Shown here: one piece after another, positions 8,921-17,071 of the stretch | Position numbering within the stretch: the stretch's first letter is position 1 | Layout of the letters: every line of letters begins with the position of its first letter | DNA from: an uncultured Bacteroidota bacterium | Lineage (GTDB): Bacteria > Bacteroidota > Bacteroidia > Flavobacteriales > Flavobacteriaceae | DNA length: 64,000 bases | Assembly (NCBI GenBank): GCA_902559035.1 | Contig: CACEGG010000002.1 | Location: 115,846-179,845, forward strand | Direction of reading: 5' to 3' | Position numbers and translations under genes: made by a program | The notes under the pieces: generated by a model | What the model was told of the DNA's origin: nothing | Database searches by the model: none | What the model saw: the letters and a program-made list of their open reading frames with translations, nothing else

Positions 8921-8973
8921 TTGCCATTTTTTTGCCATTTTTTGCCATTTTTTGCCATTTTTTTGTCATTTTT
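8921..8973 (+). repeat. Phased TTGCCATTTTT tandem array before fabH
   Basis: Five consecutive units of 10-11 bases: TTGCCATTTTT (8921-8931), TTGCCATTTT (8932-8941), TTGCCATTTT (8942-8951), TTGCCATTTTT (8952-8962) and a variant TTGTCATTTTT (8963-8973). The period equals one DNA helical turn, so the T-tracts lie on one face and should bend the DNA. The array ends 23 bases before the fabH start. Its role (curved upstream promoter element, protein binding or slippage-prone switch) is unknown. Confidence 0.85.
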
Positions 8974-8996
8974 GATCAAAATTCTAAATTCTGAAT

Positions 8997-9989
8997 TTGA
9001 AAAAAATTAATGCTTCAATAACTGCAGTTGGTTCTTTTTTACCTCAAACCGTTCTAAGCAACCTTGATTTAGAAAAAATAGTTGACACAAATGACGAGTG
9101 GATAACGACACGTACTGGAATTAAAGAACGAAGAATTTTAGATAAAGGAATTGGTACATCCTATATGGCAATAAATGCGGCAAAGGCAATTATTGAAGAA
9201 AAAAAAATAAATCCTCTTGAAATTGATTTAGTTATTGTAGCAACTATTACCCCTGACATGCACGCTACAGCAACTGCAGCATTCGTAGCTTCAAAAATAG
9301 GGGCAACTAATGCTTTTGGTTTTGATATAAATGCAGCTTGTTCAGGGTTTTTATATGGGATGTCAACTGCCTCAGCGTTTATAGAATCAGGAAGGTATAA
9401 AAAAATTTTATTGATTGGCGCAGATAAGATGTCGTCAATTGTTGACTATACAGATAGAAATACTTGTATTATATTTGGGGATGGAGCTGGAGCTGTCCTT
9501 ATGGAGCCTAATAACGAGGGATTAGGAGTTCAGGATGAATACTTGAGATCAGACGGTAATAATAGAGATTTATTGAGAATTGAGGCAGGAGGGTCACAAA
9601 CCCCAATAACTGTTGAGGCAGTTAATGAAAAAAAACATTTTATATATCAAGATGGAAAAAATGTTTTTAAGCATGCAGTTTCAAACATGGCTGATGCATC
9701 TGAAAAAATTATGACAAGAAATAGCCTTAATAATACTGATGTAAACTTTTTGGTTGCCCATCAGGCTAACAAACGTATTATTGATGCTACATCAAATAGA
9801 ATGGGGATAGTAGACGAAAAAGTATTAATGAATATTCATCGCTATGGAAACACAACTGCAGCGACGATTCCTCTTATTCTTTCAGATTATGAATCTAAAT
9901 TTAAAAAAGGAGATAATATTATTTTTGCCTCTTTTGGAGCAGGCTTCACGTGGGGAGCAATGTTTTTAAAATGGGCATATAACCACTAA
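8997..9989 (+). CDS. fabH: Beta-ketoacyl-ACP synthase III
   Basis: Condenses acetyl-CoA with malonyl-ACP to start fatty acid synthesis. It has 330 residues. The catalytic triad is visible: Cys115 in INAACSGF, His255 in AHQANKR and Asn285 in HRYGNTT. The start is TTG; the N-terminus KKINASITAVGSFLP fits the family and no ATG lies nearby, so TTG is the best choice. It is followed by accB and accC, forming a fatty-acid initiation unit. Confidence 0.96.
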   Translation: MKKINASITAVGSFLPQTVLSNLDLEKIVDTNDEWITTRTGIKERRILDKGIGTSYMAINAAKAIIEEKKINPLEIDLVIVATITPDMHATATAAFVASKIGATNAFGFDINAACSGFLYGMSTASAFIESGRYKKILLIGADKMSSIVDYTDRNTCIIFGDGAGAVLMEPNNEGLGVQDEYLRSDGNNRDLLRIEAGGSQTPITVEAVNEKKHFIYQDGKNVFKHAVSNMADASEKIMTRNSLNNTDVNFLVAHQANKRIIDATSNRMGIVDEKVLMNIHRYGNTTAATIPLILSDYESKFKKGDNIIFASFGAGFTWGAMFLKWAYNH

Positions 9990-9999
9990 CAATTTTATT

Positions 10000-10476
10000 A
10001 TGAATATTAAAGAAATTCAACAACTAATCAAGTTTGTATCCAAGTCGGGTGTGAGTGAAGTAAAAATTGAATCTAAAGATTTAAAGATTAGCGTTAAAAC
10101 AGGGAAAAATCCGACAGTAATTCAAAACGAACCCGTATTAGTAAGTCAACAACCAATTGCTCAAACCGTTCCAACTACGTTTGAACAGAATGAACCAATT
10201 ATCCCTAATGAACCTTCCTCTAATGAAGACGATCATCTTATTACAATCAAGTCTCCTATTATCGGGACATTTTACAGAAAACCATCGCCAGATAAGTCTA
10301 ATTTTGTCGAAATTGGAGATAGTATCAGCGAAGGAAGCATACTGTGTGTAGTTGAAGCCATGAAATTATTCAACGAAATTGAATCAGAATGTTCAGGGAA
10401 AATTGTCAAAATATTAGTCGATGATGCTTCACCAGTTGAATTTGATCAACCATTATTTTTAGTTGACCCTTCTTAA
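10000..10476 (+). CDS. accB: Biotin carboxyl carrier protein of acetyl-CoA carboxylase
   Basis: Carries biotin between the carboxylase and the carboxyltransferase of acetyl-CoA carboxylase. It has 158 residues: a short N-terminal domain, a Pro/Glu/Asn-rich linker (about 45-80) and a C-terminal biotinyl domain with the EAMKLF motif, the biotinylated residue being Lys122. The gene lies 10 bases after fabH and 11 before accC. Confidence 0.97.
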   Translation: MNIKEIQQLIKFVSKSGVSEVKIESKDLKISVKTGKNPTVIQNEPVLVSQQPIAQTVPTTFEQNEPIIPNEPSSNEDDHLITIKSPIIGTFYRKPSPDKSNFVEIGDSISEGSILCVVEAMKLFNEIESECSGKIVKILVDDASPVEFDQPLFLVDPS

Positions 10477-10487
10477 ATAATTTACAT

Positions 10488-11834
10488 ATGTTTAAAAAGA
10501 TATTAGTTGCCAACAGAGGTGAAATAGCTCTTAGAATAATAAGAACATGTAAAGAAATGGGGATTAAAACAGTTGCTGTTTATTCTGTTGCTGATGAAGA
10601 AAGTTTACATGTAAAATTTGCTGACGAAGCTGTTTGTATAGGCCCTGCTAATAGCTCAGAGTCATATTTGAAAATTTCAAATATTATTGCAGCTGCAGAA
10701 ATAACAAATGCAGATGCAATTCACCCTGGCTATGGATTTTTATCAGAGAATTCTAAATTTTCTAAAATTTGTGATGAACATAAAATTAAGTTCATTGGAG
10801 CATCACCTGAAATGATAGATAGAATGGGTGATAAAGCTTCAGCAATTGCAACAATGAAAGAAGCAGGAGTTCCTACAATTCCAGGATCAGAGGGGATTAT
10901 AGACTCTTTTGATAAAGCAAAGAAAATAGCAAAGAAAATCGGTTACCCTGTTATGATTAAGGCCACTGCTGGTGGTGGTGGAAAAGGGATGAGAGCTGTT
11001 TGGAAGGAAGATGGATTTTTAGACTTGTGGGAGAGCGCAAAACAAGAAGCTAATGCTTCTTTTGGAAATGACGGTATGTATATGGAGAAGCTAGTTGAAG
11101 ACCCAAGACATATAGAGATACAGATTGTAGCAGATAAATTTGGTAAAGCTTGTCACCTTTCTGAAAGAGATTGTTCAATTCAAAGAAGACATCAAAAATT
11201 GACTGAGGAGACACCATCTCCGTTTATGACCGACAAACTAAGAAATAAAATGGGTGAAGCTGCGGTCAAGGCAGCTGAATTTATTAAATATGAGGGGGCT
11301 GGGACTATAGAGTTTTTGGTGGATAAGAACAGGGACTTTTATTTTATGGAAATGAATACAAGAATTCAAGTAGAACACCCAATAACTGAACAAGTAATAG
11401 ACTATGATTTAATAAAAGAGCAAATTAAAGTTGCAGCAGGAATAAAAGTTTCAGGGAATCATTATTTTCCAAAACTTCATTCAATTGAATGCAGAATAAA
11501 TGCAGAAGATCCATACAATAACTTTAGACCTTCTCCTGGAAAAATCACTAATCTTCATTTACCTGGTGGGCATGGGGTAAGATTAGACACACATGTTTAT
11601 AGCGGTTATATTATTCCACCAAATTATGACTCTATGATAGCCAAGCTAATTGTTACTGCACAAAATCGCGAGGAAGCAATAGATAAAATGAGACGAGCAC
11701 TTGATGAATTCGTTATTGAAGGAATCAAAACAACTATTCCATTTCATAGACAACTGATGGATAATCCAGATTATTTATCAGGAGACTATACCACCAAGTT
11801 TATGGAGGACTTTGAAATAGAAAAGATAAACTAA
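10488..11834 (+). CDS. accC: Acetyl-CoA carboxylase, biotin carboxylase subunit
   Basis: ATP-dependent carboxylation of biotin on AccB, the first half-reaction of malonyl-CoA formation. It has 448 residues, the normal length. The N-terminal domain begins [16 protein letters not shown]; the ATP-grasp glycine-rich loop GGGGKGM is near residue 165, and [14 protein letters not shown] marks the active site. It is the end of the DUF177-rpmF-fabH-accB-accC run. Its stop overlaps the end of asd on the other strand by 4 bases. Confidence 0.97.
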   Translation: MFKKILVANRGEIALRIIRTCKEMGIKTVAVYSVADEESLHVKFADEAVCIGPANSSESYLKISNIIAAAEITNADAIHPGYGFLSENSKFSKICDEHKIKFIGASPEMIDRMGDKASAIATMKEAGVPTIPGSEGIIDSFDKAKKIAKKIGYPVMIKATAGGGGKGMRAVWKEDGFLDLWESAKQEANASFGNDGMYMEKLVEDPRHIEIQIVADKFGKACHLSERDCSIQRRHQKLTEETPSPFMTDKLRNKMGEAAVKAAEFIKYEGAGTIEFLVDKNRDFYFMEMNTRIQVEHPITEQVIDYDLIKEQIKVAAGIKVSGNHYFPKLHSIECRINAEDPYNNFRPSPGKITNLHLPGGHGVRLDTHVYSGYIIPPNYDSMIAKLIVTAQNREEAIDKMRRALDEFVIEGIKTTIPFHRQLMDNPDYLSGDYTTKFMEDFEIEKIN

Positions 11835-12814
11835 AAGAACTTTTTTACTACTTTTTCAGCAATTTGAATAGCATTTGTGGCAGCACCTTTTCTTAGATTA
11901 TCAGCCACAATCCAAAGATTTATAGTATTAGTACAAGAAAAATCCTGTCGAATTCTTCCAACAAAAACATCATCTTTTCCGCCTGAGTAGAACGGCATTG
12001 GATATAAAAGCTCAGAAATATTGTCTTGCACCGTAACTCCAGACGTTGTGGATAAAATGGATTTAATATCAGAAATTACAAAAGAGTTTTTAAACTCTAT
12101 GTTTACGGATTCGCTATGTCCACCCATTACAGGGATTCTAACAGCCGTTGCGGTAACCTTAATTTCTTTATCAAGAATTTTATTAGTTTCATTAGAAAGC
12201 TTCATTTCTTCTTTAGTATAACCGTTTTCTAAAAAATCATCACAATGAGGAATGGCATTTTGATGGATTTGATAATTATAAGCCATTTCTCCCTCAATAT
12301 TATTTGATTCATTTTCTAATTGTTTTACTGCTTTAACGCCAGTTCCAGTGATAGATTGATATGTTGAAACAACAACTCTATTAATTTTATACTTTTTATG
12401 TAAAGGATATAATACCATTAGCATTTGAATAGTGGAACAATTAGGGTTAGCAATGATTTTATCATTTGGATCAATTAAGTTTCCATTAATCTCGGGAATA
12501 ATAAGCTTTTTTGATGGATCCATTCTCCAAGCTGAAGAATTATCAATTACAGTTGTACCAATTTCGGCAAATTTAGGAGCCCAATTCAGAGAAGTATTTC
12601 CTCCAGCAGAAAATATAGCAATATCTGGCTTTTCTTCAAGAGCCATTTCAAGGTCTATTAGAGAGTAGAGTTTGCCTAAGTAAGAAATAGTTTTGCCAAC
12701 GGATTTTTTTGAAGCTACTAAAAGAAGTTGATCATATTTGAAATTTCGTTCCTTTAACACCTCAAGCATTACCGTTCCGACCATTCCTGTTGCGCCTACT
12801 ATTGCTAATTTCAT
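11831..12814 (-). CDS. asd: Aspartate-semialdehyde dehydrogenase
   Basis: Reduces L-aspartyl-4-phosphate to aspartate semialdehyde on the way to lysine/diaminopimelate, threonine and methionine. It has 327 residues. The NADP-binding GATGMVG loop is at the N-terminus, the catalytic Cys126 in NPNCSTIQ, and the QSITGTG and [10 protein letters not shown] motifs follow. It is on the minus strand, convergent with accC (4-base overlap), with a good promoter match 16 bases before its ATG. Confidence 0.97.
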   Translation of the reverse strand: MKLAIVGATGMVGTVMLEVLKERNFKYDQLLLVASKKSVGKTISYLGKLYSLIDLEMALEEKPDIAIFSAGGNTSLNWAPKFAEIGTTVIDNSSAWRMDPSKKLIIPEINGNLIDPNDKIIANPNCSTIQMLMVLYPLHKKYKINRVVVSTYQSITGTGVKAVKQLENESNNIEGEMAYNYQIHQNAIPHCDDFLENGYTKEEMKLSNETNKILDKEIKVTATAVRIPVMGGHSESVNIEFKNSFVISDIKSILSTTSGVTVQDNISELLYPMPFYSGGKDDVFVGRIRQDFSCTNTINLWIVADNLRKGAATNAIQIAEKVVKKFF

Positions 12815-12830
12815 TTTAAAATAATTTACT

Positions 12831-12857
12831 CAAAAATATAGAATTAATACCTATCAA
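12831..12857 (-). promoter_or_regulatory. asd promoter (Bacteroidota TTG / TANNTTTG type)
   Basis: Reading the minus strand: TTG (complement of 12855-12857), 16 bases, then TATTTTTG (complement of 12831-12838), an exact match to TANNTTTG, ending 16 bases before the asd ATG. The same TTG-N16 spacing occurs before cvpA. Confidence 0.5.
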
Positions 12858-12911
12858 CTCAGGGTTAAATAAAATAAGTCAATTTTTAAACAAAAAGTTA
12901 TAAATAAAACA

Positions 12912-14009
12912 CTATCTGACTAATTTTCTTTTAATTCTTCTGGACAAAGATGTTATCAGTTCATAAGAAATTGTACCTGCTTTAGTAGTAAATTCTTCTG
13001 CGGTGTAGGAGTCGTCATTAAAAATAATCACTTCGTCTCCTTCGTTACAACTTATTCTACTTATATCAACCATTATCATATCCATACAAACATTACCAAC
13101 TATTTTGGCCATTTGTTTTCCAATTAAAACTTCTCCTGTTCCTTTACCATAGATTCGACCAATACCATCAGCATGGCCAATTGGTAAAGTGGCAACGGTA
13201 ATATTAGATTTAGCAGTATATCCCAAGTTATATCCTACAGAATCTCCTGCATTTAAATGATGAATTTGAGATATAATTGTTTTTAAAACCAATATTGGCT
13301 TTAGATCGTTTTTAAACTTAATATCATTTCCAAATCCATACAGTCCAATGCCTGATCGTACCATATCAAATTGATAATCTGAATAGTTTAAAATTCCAGA
13401 AGTGTTAAGCAAATGTTTTTTAAGCTTTACTTTTAATTGCGTTTCTAGGGAGTTGGAAATTGATTGAAATTGTGCTATTTGATTTTTAGTGTATTCGACT
13501 TCTTTGGGATCTTCAGAAGCTCCTAAGTGAGAAAATAAATATTTTGGAAGGTTATTTTTGATTAAAGGAAAGAGTTTTTCTACATCTTCTTTTAAAAATC
13601 CAAGCCTGTTTAGACCAGTATTAAACTTTATTTGGTAGGGGTATTTTTCTATATTATTATAACGCAGTGTTTTTAAAAAAAAAGTAAAAATTCGAAAGGA
13701 GTAAATACTTGGTTCAAGAGAGTAATTAATAATATTTTCAAAATCGTCTTCTTGAGGATGCAGTACTAAAATGGGTAATCTAATTCCGTTTTCTCTGAGC
13801 TCAATTCCCTCATTGGTGTATGCAACAGCTAAATAATCAGCCCCAATTTTTTCTAATTCTTTTGATATTATAACAGAATCTGAACCATATGAAAATGCTT
13901 TAACAACTGCCATAAATTTAGTGTTAGAACTAACTCTAGACTTTAAAAATTTAAGATTCTCTTTCAAATTTTCAAGCTTAATTTCAAGAGTAGTTTCCTT
14001 TACTGACAT
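12912..14009 (-). CDS. alr: Alanine racemase
   Basis: PLP-dependent interconversion of L- and D-alanine for peptidoglycan. It has 365 residues. The PLP lysine is Lys37 in VVKAFSYGSDS, a Bacteroidota-like variant of the usual VVKANAYGHG. The second-domain motifs SVGYNLGYT and LPIGHADGIGR are present. In many Bacteroidota Alr is fused behind a MurF domain; here it stands alone. Its ATG overlaps the tdk stop by one base (TAATG), so the two are translationally linked. Confidence 0.95.
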   Translation of the reverse strand: MSVKETTLEIKLENLKENLKFLKSRVSSNTKFMAVVKAFSYGSDSVIISKELEKIGADYLAVAYTNEGIELRENGIRLPILVLHPQEDDFENIINYSLEPSIYSFRIFTFFLKTLRYNNIEKYPYQIKFNTGLNRLGFLKEDVEKLFPLIKNNLPKYLFSHLGASEDPKEVEYTKNQIAQFQSISNSLETQLKVKLKKHLLNTSGILNYSDYQFDMVRSGIGLYGFGNDIKFKNDLKPILVLKTIISQIHHLNAGDSVGYNLGYTAKSNITVATLPIGHADGIGRIYGKGTGEVLIGKQMAKIVGNVCMDMIMVDISRISCNEGDEVIIFNDDSYTAEEFTTKAGTISYELITSLSRRIKRKLVR

Positions 14010-14584
14010 TATTTTTTATTTCTATTAACCATTTTCTTAACAAAGGCTTCTCTGGATAATGGCTTATATTCTTTTTTTTCTCCAATTAACACCAAATCAT
14101 CACTATTATCTTTTCGATAACTATAGCCAGCTGGATTACCAGTTTCCATACAAACCGCATGAACTTTCATTACATCCTCAGCACATGCCATTAAGTTCGG
14201 CATTGGGCCAAAAGGATTTCCCTCAAAATCCATGTCAAGACCAGCGATAATTAGCCTATGTCCCTTGTTTGCCAGTAAATTACATACATCAACAATAGAT
14301 TGGTCAAAGAATTGAGCTTCATCAATTCCTATCACTGGATAATTAACACTTAAATCTAATATTTCTTTAGGGCTTGAAACAATTGATGCAGAAATTTCGT
14401 TTTTTGCATGTGAAATAATTTTATTTTCAGGATTTCTTGAATCGATCTTAGGTCTAAAAATGATATATTTTTCATCAGCTAATTCAACTTTTTTTATCCT
14501 ACGGATTAGTTCTTCCGTTTTTCCTGAAAACATTGACCCACATATTACTTCAATTCTTCCTTTAAAAATATGCTTATTATCCAT
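14009..14584 (-). CDS. tdk: Thymidine kinase (type II)
   Basis: Phosphorylates thymidine to dTMP (salvage). It has 191 residues. The P-loop GSMFSGKTEEL is near residues 16-26, and the IGIDEAQFF lasso/Walker B region and the C-terminal YKPLSREAF are present. The usual four-Cys zinc site is degraded: the first pair reads VCMETG and the second pair is lost. This form seems common in Bacteroidota, so it is not taken as a sign of a dead gene. It is transcribed ahead of alr and divergent from rsmI. Confidence 0.93.
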   Translation of the reverse strand: MDNKHIFKGRIEVICGSMFSGKTEELIRRIKKVELADEKYIIFRPKIDSRNPENKIISHAKNEISASIVSSPKEILDLSVNYPVIGIDEAQFFDQSIVDVCNLLANKGHRLIIAGLDMDFEGNPFGPMPNLMACAEDVMKVHAVCMETGNPAGYSYRKDNSDDLVLIGEKKEYKPLSREAFVKKMVNRNKK

Positions 14585-14661
14585 GTTGGTATTATTTATT
14601 GAAATTCCTTGTAAAGTAGTTAACTTTAAAGATTAGACAAATGTCCTAAATTTAATTCAAC

Positions 14662-15342
14662 ATGGCAAAATTATATATAGTACCAACACCAATTGGAAAT
14701 TTAGAGGATATTACACTAAGGGCTTTAAATATTTTAAAAGATGTTGATTTAATTTTATGTGAAGATACTAGAAGAAGTAAGAAGCTTTTAAATCATTTCA
14801 AAATTGAGACTAAAGTGAGGTCTCATCATAAGTTTAACGAACATAAAGAAGTTGGACTGGTCATTGAAAAAATTAAAAGCGGAGATAAAATTGCATTAGT
14901 TTCTGATGCAGGCACACCAGGAATTTCTGATCCAGGGTTCTTAATAGCAAGAACTTGTATTGAAAACAATATTGAAATTGATTGTTTACCAGGTCCTACC
15001 GCTTTTGTGCCAGCCTTAATAAATAGTGGAATACCATGCGACAAATTTGTTTTTGAGGGATTTTTACCAATAAAAAAAGGGAGAAAAACTAGGCTAGAAA
15101 AACTTTCTTACGAAGATAGAACAATGGTTTTTTACGAATCCCCTCACAAAATTTTAAGGACATTAAAGGATTTTAAAACTGTTTTTGGAAATGAAAGAAA
15201 AATATCAATTTCAAGAGAACTTACTAAAATATTCGAAGAAAACATAAGAGGATCAATTCTTGAAGTTTTGGGGCTAATTTCAGAGAAACCACCCAAGGGT
15301 GAGCTTGTAATCATTGTTGAAGGGTATAAAAAATCTAAATGA
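14662..15342 (+). CDS. rsmI: 16S rRNA 2'-O-ribose C1402 methyltransferase
   Basis: SAM-dependent methyltransferase acting on the decoding-centre base C1402 of 16S rRNA. It has 226 residues. The tetrapyrrole-methylase fold is recognised by LYIVPTPIGNLEDITLRAL, CEDTRRSKKLL, LVSDAGTPGISDPGF and GPTAFVPAL. The C-terminus is shorter than in some homologues (about 280 residues), as in other Bacteroidota. It overlaps recJ by 4 bases (ATGA). Confidence 0.95.
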   Translation: MAKLYIVPTPIGNLEDITLRALNILKDVDLILCEDTRRSKKLLNHFKIETKVRSHHKFNEHKEVGLVIEKIKSGDKIALVSDAGTPGISDPGFLIARTCIENNIEIDCLPGPTAFVPALINSGIPCDKFVFEGFLPIKKGRKTRLEKLSYEDRTMVFYESPHKILRTLKDFKTVFGNERKISISRELTKIFEENIRGSILEVLGLISEKPPKGELVIIVEGYKKSK

Positions 15343-17021
15343 ATTGGATTTTAAATAATACAAATGAAAACGAAGCAGTCGATACTCTTTCAAAGGAATT
15401 GAAAATTTCTCCAATACTGTCTTCAATGCTTGTTAAAAGACAAATTAGAACTTACGACCAAGCGAAAGATTTTTTTAGGCCAAATTATGAAAGTCTTCAT
15501 GATCCTTTTTTAATGAAAGATATGGGTAGGGCCACCAACAGGCTTAACAAAGCTATCCAAGATAAAGAGTCAATAATGGTTTTTGGTGACTACGATGTGG
15601 ACGGGACCTCATCTGTGGCATTAATAACACTTTACTTAGAATCATTAGGACTGAAAATATTAAAATATATTCCAGACAGAACAAAAGAAGGGTATGGTGT
15701 TTCCATGAAAGCTATTGATCTTGCGATTTCAAAAAAGCTAAAATTAATTATTGCCTTGGATTGTGGAATTAAAGCACATAATCAAGTTGATTATGCTAAA
15801 AAAAATAAAATTGACTTTATAATTTGTGACCATCATAATCCAGACGAAAAGCTTCCAAATGCCTTAGCTATTTTAAATCCCAAAAGAAAAGATTGTGAAT
15901 ATCCATTTAAGGAACTTTGTGGCTGCGGAGTTGGATTCAAACTGATACAAGCCTTAGATCGCGACTTGACTCATAATTCAGATTTAGTAAATTATTTGGA
16001 TTTAGTTGCACTAGCAATAGCAGCAGATGTAGTTCCCGTTATTGGCGAAAATAGAATAATGGCTTTTTTAGGTCTTCAAATCATTAATTCGAATCCTAGA
16101 ATAGGAATACACAGTATATTAAAATCGAATCAAAAAAAAGAATATATAATAAGTGATCTAATGTTTTTTGTTGCTCCTAGAATTAACGCAGCAGGAAGGA
16201 TTAAACATGCAGAATTAGCTTTACAGCTATTGATTAGCTCAAATGAAGAACATGCCAATTTATTAGCAAAAGAAATAGAAAGTTTAAATTCAGAAAGAAG
16301 ATTAATTGAAAAACAAATGACCAGTGAAGCTGTTTTACAAGTTGAAGAGGACAAAGAATGCAATTCTATAGTTGTTTATTCCTCAAGCTGGAATAAAGGA
16401 GTTGTGGGGATAGTTGCCTCACGCCTTGTGGATAAATTCTATAAACCTTCAGTCGTATTTTGTGAATCTTTAAACGGCACGTTAACAGCATCAGCCAGGT
16501 CAATTAAAGGAGTTGACCTGTATAAGATTATAAAAAGCTGCGATGATCTTGTTGAGCAATATGGCGGCCATAAGTATGCAGCTGGTTTAACAATAAAAAA
16601 AGAAAACATAAAGCTTTTCAAAAAAAGATTTGATGATGCTGTTTCTGAAATGCAATCAAATCAACTTGTAGAAAAAGAAATTTTGATAGAATCAAAAATT
16701 AATTTTGATGAAATTACACCAAAGTTTTTTAGAATTTTAAAACAATTTGAACCTTTTGGCCCAGGAAATAAAGCCCCTTTGTTTTTAACAGAAAACCTTA
16801 AGCTAAAAGGGAAACCTTATGAACTTGGAAAAGAAAAAGAACATATAAAAATGAATTTAAAACAAGGCATTAGTGATCAATTCTCTTCTATCGGTTTTTG
16901 GTTAGCAAACAAATTTCAATCAATAGAAAATAAATCAAATTTTTCTGCTGTCTACAGTATTGAAGAAAACAATTGGAAAGACAGGACTACTATTCAGCTT
17001 AACCTCAAAGATTTTAAATAA
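15339..17021 (+). CDS. recJ: Single-stranded-DNA-specific 5'-3' exonuclease RecJ
   Basis: Degrades single-stranded DNA 5' to 3' in RecFOR recombination, mismatch repair and base excision repair. It has 560 residues. DHH-family metal motifs are present: GDYDVDG (83-89), DHH (164-166) and the DHHA1 motif GGHKYAAG later in the protein. The length is typical. The start overlaps the rsmI stop as ATGA. A bidirectional-looking terminator follows directly. Confidence 0.96.
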   Translation: MNWILNNTNENEAVDTLSKELKISPILSSMLVKRQIRTYDQAKDFFRPNYESLHDPFLMKDMGRATNRLNKAIQDKESIMVFGDYDVDGTSSVALITLYLESLGLKILKYIPDRTKEGYGVSMKAIDLAISKKLKLIIALDCGIKAHNQVDYAKKNKIDFIICDHHNPDEKLPNALAILNPKRKDCEYPFKELCGCGVGFKLIQALDRDLTHNSDLVNYLDLVALAIAADVVPVIGENRIMAFLGLQIINSNPRIGIHSILKSNQKKEYIISDLMFFVAPRINAAGRIKHAELALQLLISSNEEHANLLAKEIESLNSERRLIEKQMTSEAVLQVEEDKECNSIVVYSSSWNKGVVGIVASRLVDKFYKPSVVFCESLNGTLTASARSIKGVDLYKIIKSCDDLVEQYGGHKYAAGLTIKKENIKLFKKRFDDAVSEMQSNQLVEKEILIESKINFDEITPKFFRILKQFEPFGPGNKAPLFLTENLKLKGKPYELGKEKEHIKMNLKQGISDQFSSIGFWLANKFQSIENKSNFSAVYSIEENNWKDRTTIQLNLKDFK

Positions 17022-17022
17022 A

Positions 17023-17052
17023 AAAAAGCCCCTTAAAACAAGAGGCTTTTTT
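17023..17052 (+). terminator. Intrinsic terminator after recJ
   Basis: The stem AAAAAGCCCCTT pairs with AAGAGGCTTTTT around a 5-base loop, with one C-A mismatch, and a T-rich tail follows. A-runs on the opposite flank let it also end transcription of the convergent TonB receptor gene that stops at 17072. Confidence 0.75.
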
Positions 17053-17071
17053 AAAAAAAGTATTTAATTAT

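Noticed and set aside
8921-8973. CRISPR-like array
   Set aside because: Units are 10-11 bases with no unique spacers and there are no cas genes nearby.
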